The translations under genes were made by a program, and so were the position numbers. From NCBI RefSeq assembly GCF_001685395.1, contig NZ_CP014167.1:1121501-1185500 (forward strand): DNA of 64,000 nucleotides, in the 5' to 3' direction. The DNA comes from Paenibacillus yonginensis. GTDB taxonomy: Bacteria > Bacillota > Bacilli > Paenibacillales > Paenibacillaceae. The notes under the pieces were generated by a model that saw only the letters and a list, made by a program, of their open reading frames with translations, was not told the DNA's origin and ran no database searches. The number at the start of each line of letters is the position of its first letter. The first letter of the stretch is position 1. This document shows, piece by piece, positions 51,720 to 60,774 of this stretch.

Positions 51720-53174
51720 ATGGCAACATCTGCAGTAAGCGAAACTAAATCCAGAGGATTGAGGGTTGGCGTTCAAAAGTTCGGCCGTTTGCTGAGCGGT
51801 ATGGTTATGCCGAATATCGGCGCTTTTATCGCTTGGGGTTTAATTACGGCCCTGTTCATCCCTACGGGCTGGATTCCGAATGAATATCTGGCAAAACTGG
51901 TTGATCCGACGATCAAATATTTGCTTCCACTCCTGATCGGTTATACCGGCGGGGAAATGATCCACGGGAAACGCGGTGCCGTAATCGGCGCGATTGCGAC
52001 CATGGGCGTCATCATCGGTTCCGACATTCCGATGTTCCTTGGTGCGATGCTGGTCGGTCCGATTGCCGCCTGGATCCTGAAACAGTTCGACCGTGCGATT
52101 GAAGGCAAAATCCGTGCCGGCTTCGAAATGCTGGTCAACAACTTCTCGATCGGTATTATCGGCGGTTTGATCATGCTGGGCACGTATTCCGGTATCGGTC
52201 CTGCCGTAGAAGCCTTGACTACGCTTCTGTCAAACGGCGTGGAATTCCTGGTGAACAGAAACCTGCTTCCGCTGGTCAACATTATCATTGAACCTGCGAA
52301 AGTGCTGTTCTTGAACAATGCAATCAACCACGGCATCTTGAGTCCAATTGCCGTAGAAGAATCTGTACGTACGGGCAAATCGATTCTGTTTATGCTCGAA
52401 TCGAACCCAGGACCTGGTCTTGGCGTACTGCTGGCCTACTGCTTGGTTGGCAGAGGTTCGGCCAAACAATCTGCTCCAGGCGCTGTGATTATTCACTTCC
52501 TGGGCGGTATTCATGAAATCTATTTCCCTTACATCTTGATGAACCCTCGCCTGATCCTGGCTGTTATGGCCGGCGGCGTATCCGGTACCTTTATGTTCCA
52601 ACTGCTCGGTGCAGGTTTGACTGGCCCGGCTTCTCCAGGCAGTATCATCGCTTATTTCCTGGTAACGCCAAAAGGCGGTTACCTGCCGATGCTTGCCGGT
52701 GTAATTGTAGCAGCAGTCGTATCGTTCCTTCTGTCGGTATTGCTGCTTAAAACAACGAAACAGAAAGAGAACGACAACATTGAAGAAGCGGCAGCCAAAA
52801 TGAAAGACATGAAAGCTGCCGGCGTAACTAAAACAGCTGCCGAAACAACTGGCGCAGACCAAGCGATCAGCGATGCTGCGGTTCAATTGGATCCTGAGGA
52901 TGTTCATAAAATCGTATTTGCCTGCGACGCAGGTATGGGTTCAAGTGCGATGGGCGCTTCGGTGCTTAGAAAGAAAATGCAGCAGGCAGGTGTGGATGTA
53001 ACGGTTGTAAACTCAGCTATCAGTGAAATCCCTTCTGATGCGGATATCGTCATCACACAGAAAACGTTGACAGACCGGGCGAAAGCAAAAATTCCTACAG
53101 CTGAACATATTTCCATCGACAACTTCCTGAAGAGTCCTGAATATGACAAGCTTGTAGATCGCCTTAAAGGTTAA
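51720..53174 (+). CDS. mtlA: PTS mannitol transporter subunit IICB
   Basis: MtlA imports mannitol and phosphorylates it. The 484-residue protein has a ~350-residue membrane IIC domain (GKRGAVIGAIATMGVIIGSD, GGIHEIYFPYILMNP) and a C-terminal IIB domain with the phosphorylated Cys in FACDAGMGSSAMGAS near residue 401. The IIA part is a separate gene, mtlF. The ATG follows AGGGGAGGCTCCTAAA. It is the first gene of the operon; a short hairpin precedes mtlR. Confidence 0.97.
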   Translation: MATSAVSETKSRGLRVGVQKFGRLLSGMVMPNIGAFIAWGLITALFIPTGWIPNEYLAKLVDPTIKYLLPLLIGYTGGEMIHGKRGAVIGAIATMGVIIGSDIPMFLGAMLVGPIAAWILKQFDRAIEGKIRAGFEMLVNNFSIGIIGGLIMLGTYSGIGPAVEALTTLLSNGVEFLVNRNLLPLVNIIIEPAKVLFLNNAINHGILSPIAVEESVRTGKSILFMLESNPGPGLGVLLAYCLVGRGSAKQSAPGAVIIHFLGGIHEIYFPYILMNPRLILAVMAGGVSGTFMFQLLGAGLTGPASPGSIIAYFLVTPKGGYLPMLAGVIVAAVVSFLLSVLLLKTTKQKENDNIEEAAAKMKDMKAAGVTKTAAETTGADQAISDAAVQLDPEDVHKIVFACDAGMGSSAMGASVLRKKMQQAGVDVTVVNSAISEIPSDADIVITQKTLTDRAKAKIPTAEHISIDNFLKSPEYDKLVDRLKG

Positions 53175-53193
53175 TGAGATGAACAAGAGAAAG

Positions 53194-53211
53194 CGCCGGC
53201 GGAAGCCGGCG
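53194..53211 (+). terminator. intra-operon hairpin between mtlA and mtlR
   Basis: Perfect CGCCGGC/GCCGGCG stem with GGAA loop; followed by TTATTCTCCATTTTT. Likely partial termination or mRNA processing that lowers mtlR relative to mtlA. Confidence 0.5.
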
Positions 53212-53240
53212 TTATTCTCCATTTTTACAGGAGGTGCGGC

Positions 53241-55310
53241 GTGAACAAACTCACCGCAAGGCAAAGGCAGATTGTGACGTTTTTGCTTGAAAGGAAAGAG
53301 GAAACGACAGCCGCCGAAATTGCCGAAACAGCTCGGGTGAGTGTCAGAACCGTTCACCGGGAGATGGAGGGGCTGGAGCAGTTTCTGGCCGACTTTGATC
53401 TCCACCTTAAGAAGAAGTCAGGCAAAGGAATTGAGCTTGAAGGGGCTCAGGCGTCCATGGATAAGCTCGCCGCTATGCTAAAAGAAGAAAAACCTTCTGA
53501 ATATACGGTAGAGGAACGAAAGATTTATATTCTGGTTTCCCTGCTTCATGCCGATGAGCCTGTCAAGCTGTTTACACTGGCTCATGCCTTAAAAGTAACG
53601 GTTCCCACAGTGACCAATGATCTCAATGAGCTTGAGCTCTGGATCAAAAGGTTTCGGCTGGAGCTGATCCGCCGGCGCGGATACGGCGTGGAGATCGAAG
53701 GCCGGGAGGAAGACAAACGAAGAGCGATCTGCCATTTGGCCGAAGAAAATCTAGATCCTTCCGATTTGGTAGGCGCAGGCGACAATCATCCCCCGCTGCT
53801 GCAGAAGCTGCTGAATCTGGCGGGCAAAGAATATTTTATGTTCGTGGAAAGCGCCTTGTGGAACAGAGGTTCAAAATGGCTGGATGAATTAAGCGAGAAG
53901 GCTTATACCCATCTGCTTATTTCCTTGTCCGTAGCCGTGTCCAGAATTCTTCAGGACAAAAAAGTGGAAGATAACAACGGCGGTTCAGGGTTTTACGGCT
54001 TCCGGCCAAGAAATTTGGAGGATGCCCAGGCCATTGTCAAAGAGCTGTCGGAAGTGCTGGATATTCCATTCTGCAGCTTTGAGACCAATTATATTGCCCT
54101 TCTGCTGGATGCCCTTCAGGATTCGGCTGCTTCGGAATATTTGACGCAGGCTGATCTTCTTCATATGGAAATTGTTCAGCAGCTTATTATGCGTGTGGCC
54201 GAGAAAACCGGTTATCCGCTGCAAGGCGACAAGTCCCTGCGGGAAGGACTGCTCCAGCATATCGATCCAGCGCTCAAAAGACTTCAGGAAGGCTCGAGAA
54301 TCCGAAATCCGCTGCTGGCCTCCATAAGAAAGGACTACGAACCTTTGTTTCAGACGGTTAAAGAGGCTGTATCCGATCTGGATTCGGCCCTGGATGTCCC
54401 TGATGAAGAAATCGGCTTTCTGGTGATGCATTTTGGCGCTTCAATTGAACGGCTGAAAAGACTTCAGCAGGATGTCAGGGCCATCCTCGTATGCAGCAGC
54501 GGAATCGGCTCGGCTAAACTGCTCGCCACAAGGCTGGCCAAAGAAATTCCGCAAATCGAAATCGTTAGAAACAGCTCCTGGTATGAAGCGGCCAGAATTC
54601 CCGAAGAAGATTATGATCTCATCATTTCAACCATTGATTTGCCGCTTCCGCAAAACCGTTACATTCGGCTTAGTCCTCTGCTTACCCGGGAAGACATCGA
54701 GAAGCTGATTGACTACATCAAAAACACAACCTTCAAGCAAATGGATTCCGGACGTAAGGCCGGGCGCCCTGAAGAGAGGTCGGAGGAGAATTCCAGCTGG
54801 GCAGTGGGACGGATTAAATCGCTCCAAACCACACTGACTGAGATTCTGGTCCTGCTCGAGCAATTTCGGCTTGGTGCTATTGATACAACAGGTCAAGATT
54901 TGCGTTATGCCCTGCTGGAAGCATGCCGGGCGCTTGCGGAGGATTCGATCCTGGATGATCCCGACGAGGTGACCAATCTTCTGCTGGAGAGAGAATTACT
55001 GGGCAGTTTGATAATTCCCGACAGCTCTCTTGCGCTGTTCCATACGCGCAGCGCCCACATTTTGCAGCCTTCCTTGTCCCTGTACAGACTGAGTCAGCCT
55101 GTTCAAATGGACGGAGAAACCGATATTCAGGTCATGTTGATCATGCTGGGACCTCGGGAGCTGCCGAAAGAATCGCTTGAGATCTTGAGCGAAATCAGCG
55201 CTCTTCTGCTCTGGCCGGATTTAATCCGGCTGATGGAGCAGGGGAGCGAGCAAGACATCAAACAGTTCCTAGGAACTGAGCTGATGGAATTCTTCAAAAA
55301 CAAAGTATAG
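53241..55310 (+). CDS. mtlR: mannitol operon transcriptional activator MtlR
   Basis: A PRD-type activator controlled by PTS phosphorylation. The 689-residue protein has an N-terminal HTH_11 domain (TARQRQIVTFLLERKEET), an Mga-type HTH (~80-165), two PTS regulation domains (~190-400), an EIIB-like domain with the Cys in AILVCSSGIGSAK near 417 and an EIIA-like domain (~540-689) with LALFHTRSAH. GTG start after CAGGAGGTGCGGC. In Bacillus, HPr and EIIA/EIIB phosphorylation tune its DNA binding. The regulator lies inside its operon here, as in Geobacillus, rather than at a distance as in B. subtilis. Confidence 0.95.
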   Translation: MNKLTARQRQIVTFLLERKEETTAAEIAETARVSVRTVHREMEGLEQFLADFDLHLKKKSGKGIELEGAQASMDKLAAMLKEEKPSEYTVEERKIYILVSLLHADEPVKLFTLAHALKVTVPTVTNDLNELELWIKRFRLELIRRRGYGVEIEGREEDKRRAICHLAEENLDPSDLVGAGDNHPPLLQKLLNLAGKEYFMFVESALWNRGSKWLDELSEKAYTHLLISLSVAVSRILQDKKVEDNNGGSGFYGFRPRNLEDAQAIVKELSEVLDIPFCSFETNYIALLLDALQDSAASEYLTQADLLHMEIVQQLIMRVAEKTGYPLQGDKSLREGLLQHIDPALKRLQEGSRIRNPLLASIRKDYEPLFQTVKEAVSDLDSALDVPDEEIGFLVMHFGASIERLKRLQQDVRAILVCSSGIGSAKLLATRLAKEIPQIEIVRNSSWYEAARIPEEDYDLIISTIDLPLPQNRYIRLSPLLTREDIEKLIDYIKNTTFKQMDSGRKAGRPEERSEENSSWAVGRIKSLQTTLTEILVLLEQFRLGAIDTTGQDLRYALLEACRALAEDSILDDPDEVTNLLLERELLGSLIIPDSSLALFHTRSAHILQPSLSLYRLSQPVQMDGETDIQVMLIMLGPRELPKESLEILSEISALLLWPDLIRLMEQGSEQDIKQFLGTELMEFFKNKV

Positions 55311-55328
55311 ACAAAGGTGGAGTTAAAC

Positions 55329-55766
55329 ATGAGTATACTGTCAAAAGAGAAAATTTTGTTGTCTGCAGCAGCAAAAGATAAATATGAAGCTATTCGCATT
55401 GCCGGCGAACTGCTGGTCAAAGCTGGCCATGTCGAACCGGCTTATGTGGATCGTATGATCGACCGTGAAAATATTGTATCGACCTATATGGGCAATGGTC
55501 TGGCAATCCCTCATGGAACTAAAGAAGGCAAAGACCTGATTCATTCGACCGGCTTGTCGATCGTTCGTTTCCCGGATGGCGTTGACTTTGACGGAGATGA
55601 ACCGGCTTTTGTGGTTATCGGCATCGCAGGTGCCGGCGGCGACCATATGCAAATTCTGACCAACGTGGCTATGATCTTCAGTGAAGATGAAAGCTTGGAG
55701 CAGGTCATGAATGCTCCTACTGAAGAAGCCATCATGGCGATCTTTGAAGGAGGCCTTGAAGACTGA
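55329..55766 (+). CDS. mtlF: PTS mannitol transporter subunit IIA
   Basis: The 145-residue EIIA transfers phosphate from HPr to MtlA. The phosphorylated histidine is in GLAIPHGTKEG near residue 61; other family segments are YVDRMIDRENIVSTYMGN and VVIGIAGAGGDHMQILTN. The ATG at 55329 follows AAAGGTGGAG; the frame is open to 55317. Its TGA overlaps the mtlD ATG by one base. Confidence 0.96.
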   Translation: MSILSKEKILLSAAAKDKYEAIRIAGELLVKAGHVEPAYVDRMIDRENIVSTYMGNGLAIPHGTKEGKDLIHSTGLSIVRFPDGVDFDGDEPAFVVIGIAGAGGDHMQILTNVAMIFSEDESLEQVMNAPTEEAIMAIFEGGLED

Positions 55767-56926
55767 TGAAAGCCGTACATTTTGGAGCAGGCAATATCGG
55801 ACGCGGTTTTATCGGACTGCTGCTATCCCAGGCAGGTTATGAAGTAACGTTTCTGGACGTTAACGAAAATTTGGTGAGCCATCTCAAGCAGAAACGCGAA
55901 TATCCGGTTGTGCTGGCCAGCGATCAGCGCGAAACGATCATCGTTCGCAACGTAACGGGCATCAACAGTGCCACGGAAACAGAAGCGGCGGTTCAAGCCG
56001 TGGCTGAAGCTGACATCATTACAACGGCGGTGGGCGTTAACATTCTGAAGTTTATTGCTCCGACCATTGCGGAAGGTTTGAAAAAACGTCTGTCCAGCGG
56101 TTCTCCGGCTCCGCTGCATATCATTGCCTGTGAAAATGCCATCGGAGGCAGCACCCAGCTTAAAGAGCATGTGTATGGTCTGCTTGACGAAGCTACACGC
56201 AGCAAGGCGGACAGTCTAGTAGCTTTCCCGGATGCGGCTGTTGACCGGATCGTTCCGCTCCAGCAGCACGACAATCCGCTTGAAGTGGAAGTGGAACCTT
56301 TTTACGAATGGGCTGTTGACACGTCCCAAATGATTCCAGGCTATACGCCGATTGAAGGCGTACATTATGTGGACCGGCTTGAGCCTTACATCGAACGTAA
56401 ATTGTTCACAGTTAATACCGGTCACTGTTCAGCAGCTTACCGCGGTTATCTGAAGGGGTATGAACTGATCCAGGAAGCGATGGACGATCAGCAAATCGCG
56501 GATGAGCTGTACGGAGTTCTGAAAGAAACAGGCGCCGTGATGGTAGCTAAACATGGCTTTGACGCAGCGGAACATGAAGCCTATATTCAAAAAATTATGG
56601 AGCGCTTCCGCAATCCGGCGCTCAAAGATGAAGTGACGCGGATCGGCAGATCGCCAATCCGCAAGCTGTCGCCGAACGACCGTCTGGTGTCTCCGGCGCT
56701 GCAGGCTTTTGACCGCGGTTTGTCTTATGACGGATTAGCCAAATCCATGGCAACTGCCCTGCTGTTTGACGTTCAGGAGGACCCGGAAGCTGTGCAGATC
56801 CAGCAGACGCTGAACGAACGAGGGGCCTCCGAAACCTTGACTCATTTTACCGGAATCCCGGCAGATCATCCGGTGCATCAGGCGGCCATCAAGCATTATG
56901 AGCAGCTGAAGCAAGCCGTTAAATAA
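55766..56926 (+). CDS. mtlD: mannitol-1-phosphate 5-dehydrogenase
   Basis: Oxidises mannitol 1-phosphate to fructose 6-phosphate with NAD+. The 386-residue product starts MKAVHFGAGNIGRGFIGLLL, the Rossmann motif, and has ACENAIGGSTQLKEHV, FPDAAVDRIVP and the C-terminal domain NTGHCSAAYRGYLKGYE with the active Lys region of the long-chain polyol dehydrogenase family. Its ATG overlaps the mtlF stop. A terminator ends the operon. Confidence 0.97.
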   Translation: MKAVHFGAGNIGRGFIGLLLSQAGYEVTFLDVNENLVSHLKQKREYPVVLASDQRETIIVRNVTGINSATETEAAVQAVAEADIITTAVGVNILKFIAPTIAEGLKKRLSSGSPAPLHIIACENAIGGSTQLKEHVYGLLDEATRSKADSLVAFPDAAVDRIVPLQQHDNPLEVEVEPFYEWAVDTSQMIPGYTPIEGVHYVDRLEPYIERKLFTVNTGHCSAAYRGYLKGYELIQEAMDDQQIADELYGVLKETGAVMVAKHGFDAAEHEAYIQKIMERFRNPALKDEVTRIGRSPIRKLSPNDRLVSPALQAFDRGLSYDGLAKSMATALLFDVQEDPEAVQIQQTLNERGASETLTHFTGIPADHPVHQAAIKHYEQLKQAVK

Positions 56927-56969
56927 GGCTGGCTAAGAATAGAATAGAAATTTCGTTTTAAACGGAGAC

Positions 56970-57008
56970 GAAGCCTCCGCGCGGCAGCGCAGGGGCTTCT
57001 TGTTTTTT
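56970..57008 (+). terminator. terminator after mtlD
   Basis: Stem GAAGCC..GCG / GCGC..GGCTTC, followed by TTGTTTTTT. Confidence 0.82.
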
Positions 57009-57096
57009 CGGGGAGGACTATGCACTTTAGTCTATGTTATGATAGATGCAGCTATAAGAAGAAGCAAGGCATACATTCGTTGAACTTAGGGATACA

Positions 57097-57954
57097 ATGA
57101 TTCATTTTGACGAGTTGTGGGATTATAATCAGCCTGAACAAACAGAGCAGAAATTTATTGGGATTGCGGAGCAGGTTAAGGATAACGGGAATCTTGGATA
57201 CATAGCGGAATTATGGACTCAGATCGCCAGGGCGCAAGGTCTTCAAGGCAGGTTTGAAACCGCCAACGCTTCACTGGACCGGGTCCTTTCCCTACTGAAG
57301 GAAAAAGAGCTTCCGAGAGCCCACATTCGTTACTTGCTGGAAAGGGGAAGGGTGTTTAACTCTTCAGGCCATCCAGCCCAAGCTGTGCCTTTATTCGAAG
57401 AGGCCTGGCTCCTGGCCCGTTTCCATGCTGAGCCTGATTATGCGGTGGATGCCGCCCACATGCTGGGTATTGCAGAAGCGGATGCTGCCGCAAGAATGGC
57501 GTGGAATTTACGGGCCTTAGACTATGCGGAGAAACATCCGGAAGCAGAGCGCTGGTTAGGTTCCCTATACAATAATATCGGCTGGGCTCAAGTAGAGGCG
57601 GGACAGCTCGAGCAGGCTTATGCTATGTTTGGCAGGGCTCTTGCATTCAGGGAGCAGCAGGGGAACGAAGAATTGATAAACATCGCCAAGTGGTGTCGGG
57701 CAAAAGTATTGCGATTAATGGGGCGGGTAGCGGAAGCGCTTGAGATCCAAATCTCCTTGTACCATGACGCCATGCAGCATAAAGGACCCAGCGGGTATAA
57801 TTGCGAAGAGATCGCGGAGTGCCTTCTAGCGGCTGGCAGACGGGATGAATCACGCGAGTATTTCAGGAAAGCGTATGAACTTCTTTCGCAGGATGTATGG
57901 TTGGCCGGGCATGAAGCTGAACGGCTGGCAAGGATCGGAGAACTGGCCCAATAG
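57097..57954 (+). CDS. tetratricopeptide repeat protein
   Basis: A 285-residue protein made almost entirely of TPR-like helical repeats, for instance YIAELWTQIARAQGLQGRFE, LYNNIGWAQVEAGQLEQAYA and IAECLLAAGRRDESREYFRK. No signal or catalytic motif is visible. The ATG at 57097 has only AGGG upstream. It lies 55 bases before a HEPN-like orphan on the same strand, which could be its partner. The function is unknown; TPR proteins generally scaffold. Confidence 0.75.
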   Translation: MIHFDELWDYNQPEQTEQKFIGIAEQVKDNGNLGYIAELWTQIARAQGLQGRFETANASLDRVLSLLKEKELPRAHIRYLLERGRVFNSSGHPAQAVPLFEEAWLLARFHAEPDYAVDAAHMLGIAEADAAARMAWNLRALDYAEKHPEAERWLGSLYNNIGWAQVEAGQLEQAYAMFGRALAFREQQGNEELINIAKWCRAKVLRLMGRVAEALEIQISLYHDAMQHKGPSGYNCEEIAECLLAAGRRDESREYFRKAYELLSQDVWLAGHEAERLARIGELAQ

Positions 57955-58009
57955 ACCAATAAGTCATGGTTGTCATTAGGAATTTCTGGTTTCAGGGAGG
58001 GGGAGGTTT

Positions 58010-58486
58010 ATGCCTTATCGCAGCAGTCGTCAGCAGCTTATGGAGCAGCAGCAGTCTAAAGAATTGTTTTCTTATTTCGGTCTGGCCGTCTATTATGGAC
58101 AGGCTTTGGAGCAGCAGCTGGTCAACCTGATTATGATGATGAAGCTGGCGGAAGGAAAGGTGCCTGCCGAAGAGGATTTGGAGGAGCTGTATCACCGCAA
58201 GCTCGGCAATTCCCTCGGCCAGCTGGTGAATGAGATCCGGCACCATTTTACTTTCACGGAGGAAGAGACGGAAGAGCTGGTGTCCATCTGGAAAGACCGC
58301 AACCGGATTGTCCATGACTATTTCAAGGAACGGATACTTGAAACCTTCAGCGAAGAAGGCCGGAAAGCGATGATTCAGGAGCTGAAGCAGTTCAAAGACC
58401 GGGCCAAACGGCTGGAGGACAAGCTCCAGCATTACACGCAGCAGCTGTATGAGCAGGTGGAAGGGCTGGACCACATTCAAACATAA
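58010..58486 (+). CDS. HEPN-like orphan protein
   Basis: A 158-residue helical protein, Gln/Glu/Lys-rich, that I do not recognise. In the middle it has IWKDRNRIVHDYFKE, an RNxxxH arrangement like the R-x(4-6)-H active site of HEPN-domain ribonucleases, flanked by long helices as in HEPN folds. The ATG follows CAGGGAGGGGGAGGTTT. It is downstream of a TPR gene; no typical antitoxin lies next to it. The nuclease idea rests on the short motif and helix content only. A bidirectional terminator follows. Confidence 0.65.
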   Translation: MPYRSSRQQLMEQQQSKELFSYFGLAVYYGQALEQQLVNLIMMMKLAEGKVPAEEDLEELYHRKLGNSLGQLVNEIRHHFTFTEEETEELVSIWKDRNRIVHDYFKERILETFSEEGRKAMIQELKQFKDRAKRLEDKLQHYTQQLYEQVEGLDHIQT

Positions 58487-58519
58487 AAAGGCTGATCCCT
58501 CGAAGGGTTCAGCCTTTTT
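58485..58519. terminator. bidirectional terminator between HEPN-like gene and ABC operon
   Basis: Stem AAAAAGGCTGA..CCC / GGG..TCAGCCTTTTT; T runs on both strands serve the convergent units. Confidence 0.88.
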
Positions 58520-58592
58520 GATATGAAAGAAAAAATCGGGGGAGGAACGGATTCGAACTTTCCTGTTGTATAACTGTGCTTAGTTCGGATTC

Positions 58593-60758
58593 TTAGGATA
58601 AATTCGGCAGCGGCGAAGCTGTTGGCCGTTTGGATTCATCGGCTGCTCCGGCGGAGCCGGCGGCAGGTGCAGACGATCCCTGAGCTTCCGGATTGCTGGA
58701 GCCGGAGCTGCCTTCCTGAACTTGCCCGGAACCATTCTCGGCAGCATCCGTAATGCCGCCCTGCAGGCGATACATCTGATAATAACGTCCGCCGAGGGCA
58801 AGAAGCTCATCGTGGGAGCCTCGTTCCACGACTTCACCTTTGTGCAGCACCAGAATCTGGTCGGCGCTGCGGATGGTGGAGAGGCGGTGGGCGATGATAA
58901 ACGTCGTGCGCCCTTTCTTCAGCACCTCAAGCGCGGATTGGATCAGCGCTTCGGTTTCGGTATCGATGTTGGCCGTAGCTTCATCGAGAATCAGGATGGC
59001 TGGGTCGAAAGCCAGCGCCCGGGCAAAGGAAATCAGCTGACGTTCGCCTGCGGAGAGCGTGCTGCCTTTCTCCACGACCGGTTCGTCAAGTCCGCCCGGC
59101 AAATGGGCCAGGATGCGGTCGGCGCCTACATCCTTCAGCGCTTTCTCGACCGTTTCGCGGGAGATCCGGCCGTCGCCTAAGCTGACGTTGCTGGCGATCG
59201 TTCCGGTGAACAGATAAGGATCCTGCAGGACGATGCCCATATGCTGGCGGATCCACTGCTTCGGCAGGCTGGTGACCTCCTGTCCGTCGATGCGGATGGA
59301 GCCTTTCTGCGGATCATAGAACCGGAACAGCAGGTTGATGATCGAACTTTTTCCTGAACCGGTGTGGCCGACCAGCGCTACGGTTTCTCCCTGCTTGGCG
59401 GTGAAGCTGATATGCTTCAGCACATAATCTTTTTTATAGGCAAAAGAAACGTCATCGAATTCCACATTCCCTTTGTAACGCGGCATGCCGCCGTCCGTCA
59501 CATCCACGCCAGGCTGATCCATCAGCTCGAATACCCGGCCTGCAGATACGAGAGAGGAGTCAAGCGCTGCCAGTTGATTGACCATGCCAGTAATCGGCTG
59601 GAACAAACGGCCGAGAACGTCTACAAACGCATACAATACGCCCAGCGATACAATGCCGGTTGCGGATAAATAACCGCCTCCGAAATACCAGAGTACAACC
59701 GCAAACGCCAGATTTCGGATCACGTTAACCAGGTTGTGCGAGGTCAAGGCGTTCAGGTTCAGCATTTTATTCTGGTGTTTCATATAATCGTCGTTTAAGG
59801 CCTCGAATTCATCGCTTGTTTGCTCCTGGCGGCGGAATACGCGGATTACCGGCATGCCCTGGATGGACTCGTTGATAATCGCGTTGATTTCGCTCAGCCG
59901 TGAGCGGATGATCGTGTTGTACCGGGTCGCGAACTTGCGGTACAGCACTACCCAGGCCGCGATGATCGGAATGACAAACAAACAGATGAGGCCAAGCCGG
60001 AAATCGAGCAGGAACAGGGCCACATATACGCCGAGCATATTGATGATGCCGGAGAAGAAGTTGGATAATACGGCGATAAACAAATCTTTGACGGCTTCTG
60101 TATCGTTCGTCACCCGGGAGACGACTTTACCGGCGGGAAGATTATCGAAATAATTGACCGGCAGCTTTTGGATATGTTTGTACACGTCGATACGCAGCTT
60201 CTGGATGACTTTGTTGGCGGATGACTGCAGCCAGTAGGTCTTCCCGAACTCCATGATGATGGAGATGAGCAGGAAGCCGAAATAAGCGAGAACCAGTGTC
60301 CGAATGCCCGGCAGCTCAGGTTTGTAGAAGGCATACAGCTCTTTGGCCGAGAGCTTTACAGCCGGATACTGCAGGGTTTCGCCGCCTTTGGAAATGGTCA
60401 GCACGCCGCCCTCAAAGGAACGTTCGCCCGTCGTGTCCGGGACTGCTCCTTCAACGAAATAAAACGGCCGGCCGGCTTGGAGCAGGTGCACCTCGCCGCC
60501 TTTGGTTTCGTCCGCGGCAAAACGGTCGCCGCGTTTATACAGCTTGCCGTTGTAGCTGACCGTTTCGCTGGAAGCCGTGTTGGTTTCGTAAAAAGGTTTC
60601 TCAATCGCCAGCATATGATTGTCGATCATGTTCCTGGCGATAAACGGGCCTGCCAAGTCGGCAGCCACACCAATCGCCAGCATGACCAGCGCCAAAATAA
60701 ACGTCCTTTTGGCGGTTAAAGCGTATTTAAACAAGGCCTTGCCTGTTTTGGTTTTCAT
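58593..60758 (-). CDS. heterodimeric ABC exporter subunit, catalytically competent NBD (YheH-like)
   Basis: A 721-residue fused membrane-ATPase half exporter. There are six membrane helices, but between the first and second (residues ~50-150) lies an unusual ~95-residue polar insert rich in Gly/Thr/Glu that should face outside. The ATPase has Walker A GHTGSGKSS, Q-loop VLQDPYLF, a non-canonical signature LSAGE, Walker B ILILDEAT with the catalytic Glu, and AHRLST. The C-terminus is a Ser/Gly/Ala/Pro-rich tail of ~50 residues. The start is the ATG at 60758 after GAGAGGTG; the frame is open to 60770. It follows its partner by 16 bases. The substrate is unknown; B. subtilis YheI/YheH, a multidrug pair, is the best analogue. 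Confidence 0.88.
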   Translation of the reverse strand: MKTKTGKALFKYALTAKRTFILALVMLAIGVAADLAGPFIARNMIDNHMLAIEKPFYETNTASSETVSYNGKLYKRGDRFAADETKGGEVHLLQAGRPFYFVEGAVPDTTGERSFEGGVLTISKGGETLQYPAVKLSAKELYAFYKPELPGIRTLVLAYFGFLLISIIMEFGKTYWLQSSANKVIQKLRIDVYKHIQKLPVNYFDNLPAGKVVSRVTNDTEAVKDLFIAVLSNFFSGIINMLGVYVALFLLDFRLGLICLFVIPIIAAWVVLYRKFATRYNTIIRSRLSEINAIINESIQGMPVIRVFRRQEQTSDEFEALNDDYMKHQNKMLNLNALTSHNLVNVIRNLAFAVVLWYFGGGYLSATGIVSLGVLYAFVDVLGRLFQPITGMVNQLAALDSSLVSAGRVFELMDQPGVDVTDGGMPRYKGNVEFDDVSFAYKKDYVLKHISFTAKQGETVALVGHTGSGKSSIINLLFRFYDPQKGSIRIDGQEVTSLPKQWIRQHMGIVLQDPYLFTGTIASNVSLGDGRISRETVEKALKDVGADRILAHLPGGLDEPVVEKGSTLSAGERQLISFARALAFDPAILILDEATANIDTETEALIQSALEVLKKGRTTFIIAHRLSTIRSADQILVLHKGEVVERGSHDELLALGGRYYQMYRLQGGITDAAENGSGQVQEGSSGSSNPEAQGSSAPAAGSAGAADESKRPTASPLPNLS

Positions 60759-60774
60759 GTGGGGAAACACCTCT

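Noticed and set aside
57087-57096. CATACATT near 57069 as a sigma-E -10 for the TPR gene
   Set aside because: No acceptable -35 at 14-15 bases upstream; probably chance.
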